Shown one piece after another: positions 44,697 through 56,275 of a DNA stretch of 64,000 bases. The notes below the pieces were generated by a model, which saw nothing but the letters and a program-made list of their open reading frames with translations, was not told where the DNA came from and did not search any database. Each line of letters starts with the position of its first letter. Positions within the stretch are counted from its first letter, which is position 1. Position numbers and translations under genes: made by a program. Source of the DNA: an uncultured Shimia sp. (GTDB lineage Bacteria; Pseudomonadota; Alphaproteobacteria; Rhodobacterales; Rhodobacteraceae); contig NZ_CANLRL010000003.1 in NCBI RefSeq assembly GCF_947493595.1, positions 248,001-312,000 of the forward strand. Reading direction: 5' to 3'.

Positions 44697-45578
44697 ATGC
44701 TCAAACGCGTCCACTTTCCCACATCTGTCTTGCCCTACCTGTTGGTGGCGCCGCAGATTATCATCACGCTGATCTTCTTTATCTGGCCCGCCAGCCAGGC
44801 GGTGTATCAGTCTTTCCTGATCGAAGATGCCTTTGGGCTGTCTACCGAATTTGTCTGGTTCGAGAATTTCCAGATCCTGTTTGAGGACTCGCAGTATCTC
44901 GAGACCTTCTGGCGCACGATCATCTTCTCCGCTGCCGTGGCGGTGCTGTCGATGGGCTCGGCCCTGATCCTGGCGGCCTTTGCCGACCGTGTGGTGCGCG
45001 GTGCCACAACCTACCGCACGCTGATGATCTGGCCTTATGCGGTTGCGCCTGTGCTGGCCGGTGCGCTTTGGGTGTTTATGTTCAACCCGACCTTGGGCAT
45101 CTTCCCTTACATTCTTGAATTCATTGGCATCGACTGGAACCATTACCTGAACGGCTCCCAAGCAATGCTGCTGGTGATTTTTGCCGCGGCGTGGAAGCAG
45201 ATTGCCTATAACTTCCTGTTCTACCTTGCGGCGATGCAATCCATCCCGCGCTCGTTGATCGAAGCGGCGGCGATTGACGGAGCAGGGCCGGTACGCCGGT
45301 TCTGGGATCACATTTTCCCGCTGATTTCGCCGACCACTTTCTTCCTGTTGGTGATCAACGCGGTTTACGCCTTCTTTGACACCTTTGGCATCATCCACGC
45401 GGTGACCCAAGGTGGTCCGGCCAACAGCACCACAATCCTTGTCTACAAGGTGTTCAACGACGGCTTTGTGGGCCTCGACCTTGGCGGATCGGCGGCACAG
45501 TCGGTGATCTTGATGATCCTTGTGATCGCAATGACGGTGGTTCAATTCCGCTATGTCGAAAGAAAGGTGGAATACTGA
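44697..45578 (+). CDS. ugpA: sn-Glycerol-3-phosphate ABC transporter permease UgpA
   Basis: A 293-residue membrane permease with about six helices. The ABC coupling loop [20 protein letters not shown] is near residue 190, and the N-terminal segment [20 protein letters not shown] is typical. Its last base is the first base of ugpE (TGATG), so they are translationally coupled. It pairs with UgpE in the channel. Confidence 0.93.
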   Translation: MLKRVHFPTSVLPYLLVAPQIIITLIFFIWPASQAVYQSFLIEDAFGLSTEFVWFENFQILFEDSQYLETFWRTIIFSAAVAVLSMGSALILAAFADRVVRGATTYRTLMIWPYAVAPVLAGALWVFMFNPTLGIFPYILEFIGIDWNHYLNGSQAMLLVIFAAAWKQIAYNFLFYLAAMQSIPRSLIEAAAIDGAGPVRRFWDHIFPLISPTTFFLLVINAVYAFFDTFGIIHAVTQGGPANSTTILVYKVFNDGFVGLDLGGSAAQSVILMILVIAMTVVQFRYVERKVEY

Positions 45579-46429
45579 TGGTTGAAAATCGTCGTATCCT
45601 AGGGATCATTTCCCACATCGTTCTGATCCTTGGTGTGATCATGGTGGCTTTGCCGATCTGGATCACCTTTGTGGCCAGCACCCATGACGCGGTGCGCATG
45701 ACGCAGGCGCCGATCCCGATGCTGCCGGGCACGCATTTCTTTGAGAACTTCAAACAGACGCTGTTTGGCGCTGGCCTCTCCGGGTCAGAAGGCGCACCGG
45801 TATGGCGGATGCTTTTGAACTCATTGGCGATGGCCTTGATGATTGCCTTTGGCAAGATCGCGATTTCGCTGCTCTCGGCCTTTGCGATTGTGTACTTCAA
45901 GTTCCCATTCCGCATGGGGTTCTTCTGGATGATCTTCATCACCCTGATGTTGCCGGTAGAAGTGCGGATTTTGCCGACCTTTGAGGTGGTGGCGAACCTC
46001 GGCATGCTCAACAGCTATTGGGGCTTGTCGATCCCGCTGATCGCATCTGCCACGGCCACATTTATGTTCCGGCAGGTGTTTTTGACCATTCCGGATGAGA
46101 TGCTGGAAAGCGCGCGGATTGATGGGGCGGGGCCGCTGCGGTTCTTCTGGGACATCCTGATCCCACTCAGCCGGACCAATATTGCCGCGCTGTTTGTGAT
46201 CCTCTTCATCTACGGCTGGAACCAATACCTCTGGCCGCTCCTGATCACCACCGACACAGACATGACCACCATTGTGATGAGCATCAAACAGATGCTGGAG
46301 GCGGCCGAGCAATCGCCGCAGTGGAACATCATCATGATGACCGCGCTTTTGGCGATGATCCCGCCCGTGTTTGTGGTTGTTGGCATGCAAAGGCTCTTTG
46401 TGCAGGGCCTCACTGAAACTGATAAATAA
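45578..46429 (+). CDS. ugpE: sn-Glycerol-3-phosphate ABC transporter permease UgpE
   Basis: A 283-residue membrane permease and partner of UgpA. The coupling loop [20 protein letters not shown] is near residue 180, with helices before and after. [13 protein letters not shown]-like residues occur near the end. It starts within the ugpA stop and ends 14 bases before ugpC. Confidence 0.93.
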   Translation: MVENRRILGIISHIVLILGVIMVALPIWITFVASTHDAVRMTQAPIPMLPGTHFFENFKQTLFGAGLSGSEGAPVWRMLLNSLAMALMIAFGKIAISLLSAFAIVYFKFPFRMGFFWMIFITLMLPVEVRILPTFEVVANLGMLNSYWGLSIPLIASATATFMFRQVFLTIPDEMLESARIDGAGPLRFFWDILIPLSRTNIAALFVILFIYGWNQYLWPLLITTDTDMTTIVMSIKQMLEAAEQSPQWNIIMMTALLAMIPPVFVVVGMQRLFVQGLTETDK

Positions 46430-46443
46430 CGGGGATCCTGAGA

Positions 46444-47495
<1,052 letters not shown>

Positions 47496-47499
<4 letters not shown>

Positions 47500-48461
47500 C
47501 GCAGTTTCCTCAGTTAAATGGTTTTTGTGGTGCGCCGGGCTTGGTTCGGCTGATCGGGCACCGTGGCGCGCGTGGTGTGATGCCGGAGAACACACTTGAG
47601 GGGTTTGAGTTCACCGTGCGGTCCGGCGTTGTGGCGTTGGAATTTGATGTGGTGCTGACGCAAGATCAGGTGCCTGTGGTGACGCACAATCATCATCTGC
47701 TTAATGCGGCGACGCGGGGGGCGGACGGCAAATGGCTGGTCGGGGACGAGCTTAAAGTGTCCGAACTTCCTCTGGCCAAACTACAGACCTTTGATGTGGG
47801 CGGTTTGGACGGGCGGACCGTGTATGGGCAGCGCTTTCCGGATCAGGTGTTTATGTCCGGCCTTCGAGTGCCGACGCTGGGCGAGTTGCTGGATATGGGG
47901 CTCGCGCCACAGGGGGCGGAGATGCTGTTCCTTTTGGAAATGAAGTCTGACCCGGCGTTTGCGGGGGACACTGCTGCTGCGGAGGCTTTGGTTTCTGAAG
48001 CGGTGAAAGCGGTGCGGGCGCGAAAGTTGGAACAGCGCACGGTCTTGCACAGCTTTGATTGGAACCTGCTTGAGGTGTGTGGGCGTATTGCGCCGGACAT
48101 GCCGCGGTCCTTCCTCACCAAATTGCCAGAGAATGCCGGTGAGCTTGGCGAAGATTCTTCCCGATCTGTGGCTCCAGATTTTGCAAGTTTGGGCATGCCG
48201 GTGCCGAAAGCTGTGGCCGAGGCCGGTGGTCAGATGTGGTGCCCCTTTTATGCGGATGTGACACCGGAGTCGGTGGCGCTGGCCCATGAGCTGGGCTTGT
48301 TGGTGTCGACTTGGACCGTGAACGAAGTGGATGACATGCACCGCGTGATTGACGCGGGTGTGGACGGGATTGTCACGGACTATCCAGGGCGCGCACAGCG
48401 GGTGTTGCTCGAGCGCGGGCTGGTCTGGAGTGAAGACGTGGCGCAGATGGTGGCAGAGTAA
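47496..48461 (+). CDS. ugpQ: Cytoplasmic glycerophosphodiester phosphodiesterase
   Basis: A 321-residue GDPD-family enzyme that cleaves glycerophosphodiesters to glycerol-3-phosphate and an alcohol. The catalytic region [20 protein letters not shown] is at residues 20-39, and [20 protein letters not shown] holds the metal-binding Glu and His. No signal peptide, so it acts inside, on diesters imported by Ugp. The overlap with ugpC supports the name. Confidence 0.9.
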
Positions 48462-48658
48462 TCTGCCATCACTCTCCCAATTGCGGGCCGGTCTTGGCGC
48501 GCAAGGTGCCGGTTTGTGACCGCGCGTGATCTCGTAAAGCGGGTATTTATGTTGGATAATGCCCACTTAGAACGGGCAGGCGGTTTTGCGGGACGGGACA
48601 ATACCCCGGCCGAGCGCAGGCCCGACCCAATAAGAAGAAGTGGACGAAGACACATATT

Positions 48659-50305
48659 ATGCTCCTATTCCTGATTAACATTGCAGGTGCTGCGGCGCTT
48701 TTGATTTGGGCGGTGCGGTTGGTGCGCACTGGAATGGAGCGGGCCTTTGCGGTGCAACTCAGGCTGTGGTTGCGGCGGTCTTCAAAAAACCGAGGGCTCG
48801 CAGCAAGCGCGGGGCTGGTGGTGTCGATGCTGCTGCAAAGCTCGACCGCCGTGGCGATGTTGGTGTCCAACTTTGCCGCCAACGGTGCGGTGGCGGTCCC
48901 GGTTGGGTTGGCGATTATTCTTGGCGCTGATGTGGGCTCCGCATTGGTGGCGCAGGTGCTTTTGGTGCGGCAAACTTGGTTGATCCCCTTGTTATTGGTG
49001 ATTGGCACCGGGTTGTTTCTGCGTGGGCAGCAGCGACGGGTGCGGCAGACAGGGCGTATCTTGATCGGTCTGGCACTGATCTTTGTGTCGCTGGATATGC
49101 TGCGGGCGGCGACGGCGCCGGTGATGGAAAGCGAAGCGGCGTTGCGGATGCTGTCCTATCTGGGGGCAGACCTGTTTGCAGCCTTTGTGATTGGGGCGAT
49201 TTTTGCCTGGATGGTGCATTCCAGCGTGGCGGCAGTCTTGTTGTTTGTGACCCTGGTGGCGCAGGGCGCGTTGCCAACGGAAGCCGCAATGGCGATGGTG
49301 CTGGGGGCCAACCTTGGCGGGGCGATGATTGCCTATGTGCTGACCTTGGCCGCAGAACCGGAGGCCCGGCGGATTGTGGTGGCCAATCTGGCGCTGCGCG
49401 GCGGCGGGGCAGTGTTGGTGCTGTTGGGGCTGCGTTTTGTGGAGGTGGATTTGGCGTGGCTGGGCGGTTCGGCCGCGACACAAACCATCAACCTGCATCT
49501 GGTGTTCAACGCGGTGCTTTGTGTGCTGGCGCTGCCGTTTGTTGATTTGTTTGCCAAAATCGCAGGCCGGTTTGTGGCCGCGCCGGTGGCGGATGAAGCG
49601 GCGATTGCCTCCGCTCTGGACCCAAGTGCGCTGGATACGCCGGCGCGGGCGCTGGCCAATGCCTCTCGTGAGATGATGCGCATGGGCGAGCGGGTGGAAA
49701 CCATGTTGATCGCGGGGCAGCGGCTGTTTGACACATGGAGTGATGCCAGTGCAGACGCCATCCGCGCCAATGATGCGGAAGTGCGCAAGACCCATCAGGA
49801 GATCAAGCTCTATCTGGCGGAATTGAACCGGCATGAGTTGGACAAGGCGACCGTAAAGGGCGCGATGGAACTGTCGTTGCTGGCCTCTAACCTTGAGGCG
49901 GCGTCAGATGTACTGGCGCGCAATTTGGTGGAATTGGCGCGGCGGATGGACCTGGAAGGGTTGAATTTCTCCAGCGCTGGGCGGCAGGAGATTTGTGATT
50001 TCCATGATCGCGTTTTGGCAAATGTGCAGCTGGCGTTGAGCGTGATGATGGCGGGGCAGCCGGATGACGCCCGTGAGTTGGTGGCGCAGAAAGAAAAGGT
50101 GCGCGGCGTGGAGCAGAAGCTGCAGCGCAAGCATCTGAAACGTCTGCATGAGGGGCTGTCCGAAAGCATCGAGACCAGCAATATTCATCAGGAAACGCTG
50201 CGGGTTCTGAAGCAGGTGAACACGTCCTTTGCTATGGTGGGTTACCCCATTTTGGCAGAGACCGGTGATTTGCTGTCGAGCCGCCTGTCACCCGCTGAGG
50301 GGTGA
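48659..50305 (+). CDS. Na/Pi cotransporter-family protein with PhoU-like domain
   Basis: A 548-residue protein. Eight or so helices fill the first 330 residues. A canonical QSST motif (LLQSSTAVAMLV) lies in the first repeat, while the second has HSSV in place of QSS (MVHSSVAAVLLFVTLVAQGA). The soluble C-terminal part (about 360-540) is a helical PhoU-like domain. It is a phosphate carrier candidate downstream of ugp, so the region may handle phosphorus as a group. Confidence 0.88.
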   Translation: MLLFLINIAGAAALLIWAVRLVRTGMERAFAVQLRLWLRRSSKNRGLAASAGLVVSMLLQSSTAVAMLVSNFAANGAVAVPVGLAIILGADVGSALVAQVLLVRQTWLIPLLLVIGTGLFLRGQQRRVRQTGRILIGLALIFVSLDMLRAATAPVMESEAALRMLSYLGADLFAAFVIGAIFAWMVHSSVAAVLLFVTLVAQGALPTEAAMAMVLGANLGGAMIAYVLTLAAEPEARRIVVANLALRGGGAVLVLLGLRFVEVDLAWLGGSAATQTINLHLVFNAVLCVLALPFVDLFAKIAGRFVAAPVADEAAIASALDPSALDTPARALANASREMMRMGERVETMLIAGQRLFDTWSDASADAIRANDAEVRKTHQEIKLYLAELNRHELDKATVKGAMELSLLASNLEAASDVLARNLVELARRMDLEGLNFSSAGRQEICDFHDRVLANVQLALSVMMAGQPDDARELVAQKEKVRGVEQKLQRKHLKRLHEGLSESIETSNIHQETLRVLKQVNTSFAMVGYPILAETGDLLSSRLSPAEG

Positions 50306-50456
50306 GCGCCAAAAGGCTGGACAGGGACCGCCCGACTTTTTAAGCAGGGGCATGGAATTTTGGGTATTCAAAACGAAGAGCATTAGCTGCCCGGTCTGAT
50401 TGGTCGGGCCGGGATAGTGTGTCGTTTTCCAATTCCATTTTGACAGGGGAGATCCC

Positions 50457-50951
50457 ATGTCTAAGTCTTCCTTAAAATATCACCTTGTGTGCGGCTATGC
50501 CGCTTCAGGGAAATCCACGTTAGCAAAACAGCTGGCGCAGGCGCATGGCGCGGTTGTGTTGTCTGAAGACCAATTGCTCGCCGCCCTTTATGCGGACGAG
50601 TTGCAGGGGCTGTCAGACTATCTGCGATCCACCAGGCGCTTGCGCGCAGCGATTGGGCCACATGTGGTGGCCTTGTTACAGGCGGGCCAAGCCGTGGTGA
50701 TGGATTTTGCCGCCAATACAGTGGAGGCGCGGCGGTGGCTGATCGGGCTTGCGCGGCAAGCTGAGGTGCCCGTCACGTTGCATCACCTGACTGTTTCAAA
50801 GCAGCTCTGTTGGCAGCGTGCTTTGGCGCGTAATCAAACAGGCCAACATGAATTTCAGCTGTCTCAAGCCCAATTTGAGCAATTGGCCGCACATTTTGAG
50901 CCCCCGGATGCGGCGGAAGGGTTTGCTTTGGTGCGGCACCAAAATGGATAG
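50457..50951 (+). CDS. Small P-loop ATPase/kinase-like protein
   Basis: A 164-residue AAA-type nucleotide-binding protein with a Walker A GYAASGKST at residues 13-21 and a DFAAN segment near 87-91. It resembles zeta-toxin-like or polynucleotide-kinase-like small kinases used in uncharacterised metabolic roles. I see no antitoxin partner. It lies 151 bases after the Na/Pi gene. The substrate is unknown. Confidence 0.75.
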   Translation: MSKSSLKYHLVCGYAASGKSTLAKQLAQAHGAVVLSEDQLLAALYADELQGLSDYLRSTRRLRAAIGPHVVALLQAGQAVVMDFAANTVEARRWLIGLARQAEVPVTLHHLTVSKQLCWQRALARNQTGQHEFQLSQAQFEQLAAHFEPPDAAEGFALVRHQNG

Positions 50952-51391
50952 CTTCAAGGGCGGCGGCGCGACGTCACAGGGTTTCTGAAACTGTTGCGAG
51001 AAGAAAAACGCTGGTCCATAGTCCGCGCGACAGCGCCTAGAATGGGCGAAATGAGAGTCGCAATCGTGTTTTTTGGCTGCGTTTTGAGAGGGTTCAAGGC
51101 GCCTGCAGCTTGCGTGTTTGTAAGGTGCCAGGTGAGTCGCCAAGGAAGCGCCAACAAGAAAAAGACAAAAAAAGGGGAGAGGTTAGGGACACATTGTCTC
51201 CGGTCGCACAGCGGTCAGATTGGTTTTAGTTTCGGTATTGCCCAAGTGGGGCGCCCTAAAAACAAGGCGTTCCTTGCGGCGGTGTGATCCGCGCGTTCAT
51301 GACTTAGATGGAAATGCGGTGCGTCAGCGAATGTTAACCATTTGGAGGCTTTACTCTCACGCGAAAGCGGAGCCGTAGCCTGAACATCCAC
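50952..51391. other. 440-base intergenic region
   Basis: I see no convincing gene here. A 97-codon frame from 50994 exists, but its composition and lack of ribosome site argue against it. An A-rich stretch (ACAAGAAAAAGACAAAAAAA) lies near 51155-51175. The promoter of the hybrid kinase at 51392 must lie in this region or nearer its start, but I cannot mark it. Confidence 0.5.
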
Positions 51392-53671
51392 ATGAAAGAC
51401 ACTTCCACCGTATTTAGCCCGATTGCGAGGCCCTCGGCGCAGGAGTCCGACCTGCGCACGCGGCGCAAGCTGTTGCTGTCTTATGCGGATGAGCGCGTCA
51501 GTCGGCTGTCAGTCCGACTGGTGCTCTACACGCTGGGCTGTTCAATTGGCTACTACGCGGTGGATTTTATTCCTGCGCTGCTCAGCTACATCATTCTGCT
51601 GACAGGCGATGCGGTGGACTGTCTGGTCTTGCGGACCATTGTGCGACGCCAAGCTCTGGTTGGCAGCCTGAAGCGGGGACAGCGTTGGGCCACGATCACC
51701 AGTGCCTTGCAAGGCATAAGTGTGGTGGCCGGGGTGTCCGTCTACTATTTTAAACTCGGAGATGACGCCAATATTCTGTTTGTGATTGGAGCGTTGGGAT
51801 TAGGGGCCGTGAATGCGGCCATTGTTCTACCCAAGAACCCGCAAGCGGCGTTTACGCGACTGACTTTCTATATATTGGCGCCCTTCTTATATGTGGGGCT
51901 GCAGGCGCTTTGGGCAAACAGCTGGACGCCCTTTGTCATGATGGATGTGGCGGGCACCATGTTGGTGTTCTGTATGCTGTATATGTTTTTGGCTTTCACC
52001 AAATCGGGGTTGAACAATTTCCGGATCACGCAGGATCTGGAACGTCAAAAAGCCGAGATGAAGGCCATGTATGCGCGGATGGACCGCCATCAAACAGAGT
52101 TACAGCAACTGTCTCTGGTGGCGCGGCATGCCAATGACAGTGTGATCATCACTGACCGAGAGCGGCGGATCGTCTGGGTCAACGATGCATTCACGCGCGT
52201 GACCGGGTTTTCCTTCGCAGAGGCAAAAGGCAACATCATTGTCGACTTGCTGACGGGCATGGATCAGGCGCTGAAAGCGATCAACACAATTGATTTGGCG
52301 GTGGAGGCGGGGCAGCCGTTTCGCGGCGAGGTGCAGAATGTCACTCGGGACGGACGCCGGATTTGGTTGGACGTGAACCTGTTTCCAATTGCCGATGCCG
52401 AGGGTGAACCTGAGTTTTTTGTGTCTATTGAGCGGGATGTGACGGAGTCGCGCAAACTGGCAGAACAAATGGGCAAAGCACGGCAAGCGGCGGAAGAGGG
52501 CGCGCGGGCCAAAGCAGAGTTTCTGGCCAATATGAGCCACGAAATTCGAACGCCGCTGACCGGTGTGATTGGCATGGCTGATCTGTTGTCAGAAACCGAT
52601 CTGGACGCGGATCAGGGGCGGTATACAGACACTATCCGCGGGTCGTCTCAGGCGCTGATGGCGATCATCAATGATATTTTGGACCTGTCCAAACTGGACG
52701 CAGGCCGGATGGAGCTACATCCGGTCAGTTTTGCGCCGCGCGCCTGTATCCAGGAGACGCTGGACCTGTTGACGCCGGCGGCGCGCAGCAAGGGGCTGGA
52801 ATTGAGTTGTCACGTGGACGATGCGGCACCGGAGTTCATCAAGGCCGACGACGGGCGCTTGCGGCAGGTGGTGACCAATATCGTTGGGAACGCGATCAAG
52901 TTCACCGAGGAAGGTGGGGTGTATCTGACGCTGAGCCATGAGGTGGATGAGACAGGCAACCGGCTGATTTGTGAGGTGGCGGACACGGGGATTGGTATCT
53001 CCGAGGAGAACCAAGCGCATATTTTTGATCACTTCACTCAAGCCGAGGCGGCGACCACCCGCAAGTTTGGTGGGACGGGGCTTGGGTTGTCGATTTCCAA
53101 ACATATTCTGGATGTGATGGGCGGGGCGATTTCCGTAACTTCTGTAGAAGGGGAAGGCGCGACGTTCCGTATGGTGTTTCCCTATGAAGAGGCTGAAGCC
53201 TCTCTGGAGGCACCGGGACAGTCCAGTGCCGAAACTCCCACAGCCTTGGTCCCTGGCCTGCGGGTGCTTGTGGCGGAAGACAACAAGACCAATCGCTTCC
53301 TGTTGAAGAAATACATGGCGGAACAACCCATTGAGCTGGCCTTTGCCAAAGACGGGGTTGAGGCGGTGGAGCAAGTGCAGAGTTTTGAGCCGGATCTGGT
53401 GTTTATGGACATGTCGATGCCGCGCATGAGCGGGATTGAGGCAACGCAAGAAATTCGCGGCCTGAACATTGTGCAGCCGTCCATTGTGGCGCTGACCGCA
53501 CATGCTTTTGATGAGGAGATGCAGGCCTGCCTGGATGCGGGCATGGATGACTTCCTGACCAAACCCATTCGCAAGGCCGCATTGCTTGAGTGGATGGTGC
53601 GTTTTCAGGTGCAGCTTCTAGATGAGGCGGCCGCTGAGCTGGTGGTTCCTCCGATTGAAGGGGCTGCCTAA
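51392..53671 (+). CDS. Hybrid sensor histidine kinase/response regulator
   Basis: A 759-residue hybrid kinase. Several membrane helices fill residues 40-205 and there is a coiled linker (about 215-240). A PAS domain (about 245-365: NDSVIITDRERRIVWVNDAF) comes next. HisKA has His383 in FLANMSHEIRTPLTGV, HATPase_c has GGTGLGLSISKHI, and a receiver domain has Asp673 in VFMDMSMPRMSG. No HPt domain is present. It precedes an RTX gene, but a link is not shown. Confidence 0.92.
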   Translation: MKDTSTVFSPIARPSAQESDLRTRRKLLLSYADERVSRLSVRLVLYTLGCSIGYYAVDFIPALLSYIILLTGDAVDCLVLRTIVRRQALVGSLKRGQRWATITSALQGISVVAGVSVYYFKLGDDANILFVIGALGLGAVNAAIVLPKNPQAAFTRLTFYILAPFLYVGLQALWANSWTPFVMMDVAGTMLVFCMLYMFLAFTKSGLNNFRITQDLERQKAEMKAMYARMDRHQTELQQLSLVARHANDSVIITDRERRIVWVNDAFTRVTGFSFAEAKGNIIVDLLTGMDQALKAINTIDLAVEAGQPFRGEVQNVTRDGRRIWLDVNLFPIADAEGEPEFFVSIERDVTESRKLAEQMGKARQAAEEGARAKAEFLANMSHEIRTPLTGVIGMADLLSETDLDADQGRYTDTIRGSSQALMAIINDILDLSKLDAGRMELHPVSFAPRACIQETLDLLTPAARSKGLELSCHVDDAAPEFIKADDGRLRQVVTNIVGNAIKFTEEGGVYLTLSHEVDETGNRLICEVADTGIGISEENQAHIFDHFTQAEAATTRKFGGTGLGLSISKHILDVMGGAISVTSVEGEGATFRMVFPYEEAEASLEAPGQSSAETPTALVPGLRVLVAEDNKTNRFLLKKYMAEQPIELAFAKDGVEAVEQVQSFEPDLVFMDMSMPRMSGIEATQEIRGLNIVQPSIVALTAHAFDEEMQACLDAGMDDFLTKPIRKAALLEWMVRFQVQLLDEAAAELVVPPIEGAA

Positions 53672-53835
53672 CGCCAATGGCGACCTTTAAAATAAGGGGT
53701 TCAACCTTAGGTCGGCGCCATCAAAAATCTTCCAAAAATTGAATTTGTTTTGCCCAAAACCGCACCGAATTTCTTGCCGGTGAATTAACGGGAAGCCTCT
53801 AGATCGAGAATCAAACAAGATTCTGGAGCCCGGTT

Positions 53836-56205
53836 ATGGCCACAACTTTTGATGTTTTTTACCTTGGCGTCTTTGCGGACCTCGATCCTGTCGAGGGCAA
53901 TTATTCTGCCGAAAATGCCGAGAGCTTGGTTGGCTCCACTATTGGAGCGGCCGAAGCTCCGTTGTCTGGAAATCTGGTCACGATGAACCAGTACAACTCA
54001 GACTATGGGGAATATTACATTAATAACGCTGAAGGTAATGACCAATTTCAGATTGATGGCAGCGCGGCGCTGACCTTTGACAGCTTGGTCGAGTACAGCG
54101 CAACCATCACATACACGGATGGCACCACGGCGAATATTACAGCTGTGGTTTTCCAGTCCACAGATGGGCAGACTTTCCTTGCGCCAGAATACGAAGCCAA
54201 TGCCGATCAGGACGCGCTTGAGGCCAAAGCGATTCAGTCGCTAACTCTGAACAGCGTCGTCACGGCTGGCGACGACATGTACAGCAGCCGTATGGATGGC
54301 GACTATGTTGTCGAAGATGGCGTTGTGGGCGGCACGGAGACCGGAGACGACGTGTCTGCAGGTTATACAGACTCTGACGGCGATCAGGTCACCGATGGTG
54401 CCGACAGTATCAGTGCCGCAGGTGGAGATGACACGATCTACGCTGGTGACGGGGACGACACGATTGATGCCGGCACTGGCAATGACGCGGTCTGGGCCGA
54501 AGAGGGCCACGATTCCGTGCTTGGGGGCGACGGTCTCGACACGCTCTATGGGATGTCTGGAGATGACACGATCAGCGCAGGCGATGGCCAAGACGTTGTC
54601 TATGGCGGCTTAGGCGCAGACGCCATTGAAGGCGGGGCTGGTGCTGACTTTCTCTCCGGTGGCGGCGACAATGACACGATTTTTGGGGACTCCGACAGTA
54701 ATCCATCCGAAGATTGGCAGATCCATTCAAGCTGGAATGCGTACTACCTTGGCACAGCTGGGGACATGGATGGGGATGAGAGCGCTGGTTACACCAATAA
54801 CGCGGCGAACATACTTGGCAGCTACGGCGAGGCTGACGATCCTTTGTCCGGCCATGTTGTGCGCGTGGATATCAATGACCTCGACGGGGATGGCGGCGTT
54901 GATGAAAATGACGAGATGGCTGTCGGCGCCACCTCGGAGATGTCGATTGATGGTGCGCAGCAGGTCATGGATTCCAATGCCGGATACCATGCGACTGTAA
55001 CGTTTGAGGATGGATCCACGGGGACATTTACAGCGGTTGTCTTCCAAACGGTGGACGGGAACTTCTACCTCGCGCCTGAGTACAGCAACAACGCCGATAT
55101 GGAGTTGTTGTCGAGCAAACCGATTCAGTCAATCTCGCTGGACAGTGTCTATACGGACGACAACTATCTGGTGGCGGAACGCTGGGACGAAATTGACCCA
55201 GAAGCGGGCGGGGACGACACCATTTACGCCGGTGAAGGCGACGATGTTGCTTACGGCGAAGCCGGGAATGACACGATTTTTGGTGAATCCGGGAACGACA
55301 CGCTGGATGGCGGAGTTGGCGATGACAAGCTGCTGGGCGGGACCGGAGATGATGTGTTTGTCGTCAGTGGCGGCAATGACACCATCGGCGATTTCAACAC
55401 TGGTAATACCGGCGCGCTCAACGATGGGGACAGCAGCAACAATGATTTTGTTGATCTGAGCGGGCATTACGATTCCATGCATGAGCTGCATGCGGATATG
55501 GCCGATGATGGCCTTCTCAATCAGTCCAACTCGCTGGATGCCAAAGGCAACGCGGTCGACTATTCCGACAACACGCAGTTTGGCGATGGCAGTCTGAGTT
55601 TCACCGGAAATGTGCAGCTGACAGCGGACAACACCGGTGTGGTGTGCTTCACCACCGGCACGATGATCCTGACGCCGCAGGGGGAGCGGCCGATCGATAG
55701 CCTGAAGCCGGGCGACATGGTCACCACGATGGACAACGGGCCGCAGCCGATTGTGTGGATTGGCAGCACGTCCCTGTCGAGCCATCAGCTGCGCGCGCAG
55801 CCGAAGTTGCGGCCAATCCATATCAATGCCGGTGTCCTTGGCGCGGATCGACCATTGTTGGTGTCGCCGCAGCATGGTGTGCTTTTGCCGGGCAGTGACA
55901 TTCTGGTGCGGGCGACCCATTTGCATCGCTTTATCAGTGGCACGCGGGTGGCGCTGGGCAAACAAGAGGTGACCTACTTCCACATGATGTTTGAGCGCCA
56001 TCAGATTGTGTTTTCCAACGGCAGCCCCAGCGAGAGCCTTTATCCGGGGCCAATGGCCTTGCAGGCGATGAACGCGGAGGCGCGGGCCGAAATCGACACG
56101 CTGTTCCCCGGCGTGTTGGGCGTGTCCGTGCGGGACAAGGTGGCGCAGCTTTATGGCGAGACCGTCCGCGAAGTGGTGCGCAAGCCGGGGCGCGACGTGG
56201 CTTGA
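53836..56205 (+). CDS. RTX calcium-binding protein with a C-terminal Hint domain
   Basis: A 789-residue acidic protein with no signal peptide, as expected for type I secretion. It has two copies of an unrecognised domain of about 150 residues (5-158 and 298-455), each followed by RTX GGxGxDxxx nonapeptides (185-280 and 460-545). A Hint_2 domain runs from Cys604 (VCFTTGTMILTPQGERPIDS) to about 740. Hint domains can self-splice or autocleave. No HlyB/HlyD-like genes are nearby. A 15-bp terminator separates it from the convergent RTX gene. Confidence 0.85.
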   Translation: MATTFDVFYLGVFADLDPVEGNYSAENAESLVGSTIGAAEAPLSGNLVTMNQYNSDYGEYYINNAEGNDQFQIDGSAALTFDSLVEYSATITYTDGTTANITAVVFQSTDGQTFLAPEYEANADQDALEAKAIQSLTLNSVVTAGDDMYSSRMDGDYVVEDGVVGGTETGDDVSAGYTDSDGDQVTDGADSISAAGGDDTIYAGDGDDTIDAGTGNDAVWAEEGHDSVLGGDGLDTLYGMSGDDTISAGDGQDVVYGGLGADAIEGGAGADFLSGGGDNDTIFGDSDSNPSEDWQIHSSWNAYYLGTAGDMDGDESAGYTNNAANILGSYGEADDPLSGHVVRVDINDLDGDGGVDENDEMAVGATSEMSIDGAQQVMDSNAGYHATVTFEDGSTGTFTAVVFQTVDGNFYLAPEYSNNADMELLSSKPIQSISLDSVYTDDNYLVAERWDEIDPEAGGDDTIYAGEGDDVAYGEAGNDTIFGESGNDTLDGGVGDDKLLGGTGDDVFVVSGGNDTIGDFNTGNTGALNDGDSSNNDFVDLSGHYDSMHELHADMADDGLLNQSNSLDAKGNAVDYSDNTQFGDGSLSFTGNVQLTADNTGVVCFTTGTMILTPQGERPIDSLKPGDMVTTMDNGPQPIVWIGSTSLSSHQLRAQPKLRPIHINAGVLGADRPLLVSPQHGVLLPGSDILVRATHLHRFISGTRVALGKQEVTYFHMMFERHQIVFSNGSPSESLYPGPMALQAMNAEARAEIDTLFPGVLGVSVRDKVAQLYGETVREVVRKPGRDVA

Positions 56206-56219
56206 TCTGAAGCAGACGC

Positions 56220-56253
56220 AAAACGGGCGGCCTTGGAAAAGGCCGCCCGTTTT
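56220..56253. terminator. Perfect bidirectional terminator between two RTX genes
   Basis: AAAACGGGCGGCCTT and AAGGCCGCCCGTTTT form a perfect 15-bp stem with a GGAA tetraloop. The flanking A and T tracts serve both directions. It lies 14 bases after the Hint gene stop and 22 bases before the stop of the convergent gene. Confidence 0.92.
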
Positions 56254-56275
56254 GGTTTCGCGCTACAGAAAGCGC

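Noticed and set aside
48992-49834. A 280-codon minus-strand frame opposite the Na/Pi cotransporter
   Set aside because: It is an antisense shadow. The plus-strand gene has clear QSST and PhoU-like features.
50994-51287. A 97-codon frame in the gap before the hybrid kinase
   Set aside because: It has no ribosome site, odd composition and no family likeness, so I treat the gap as non-coding.
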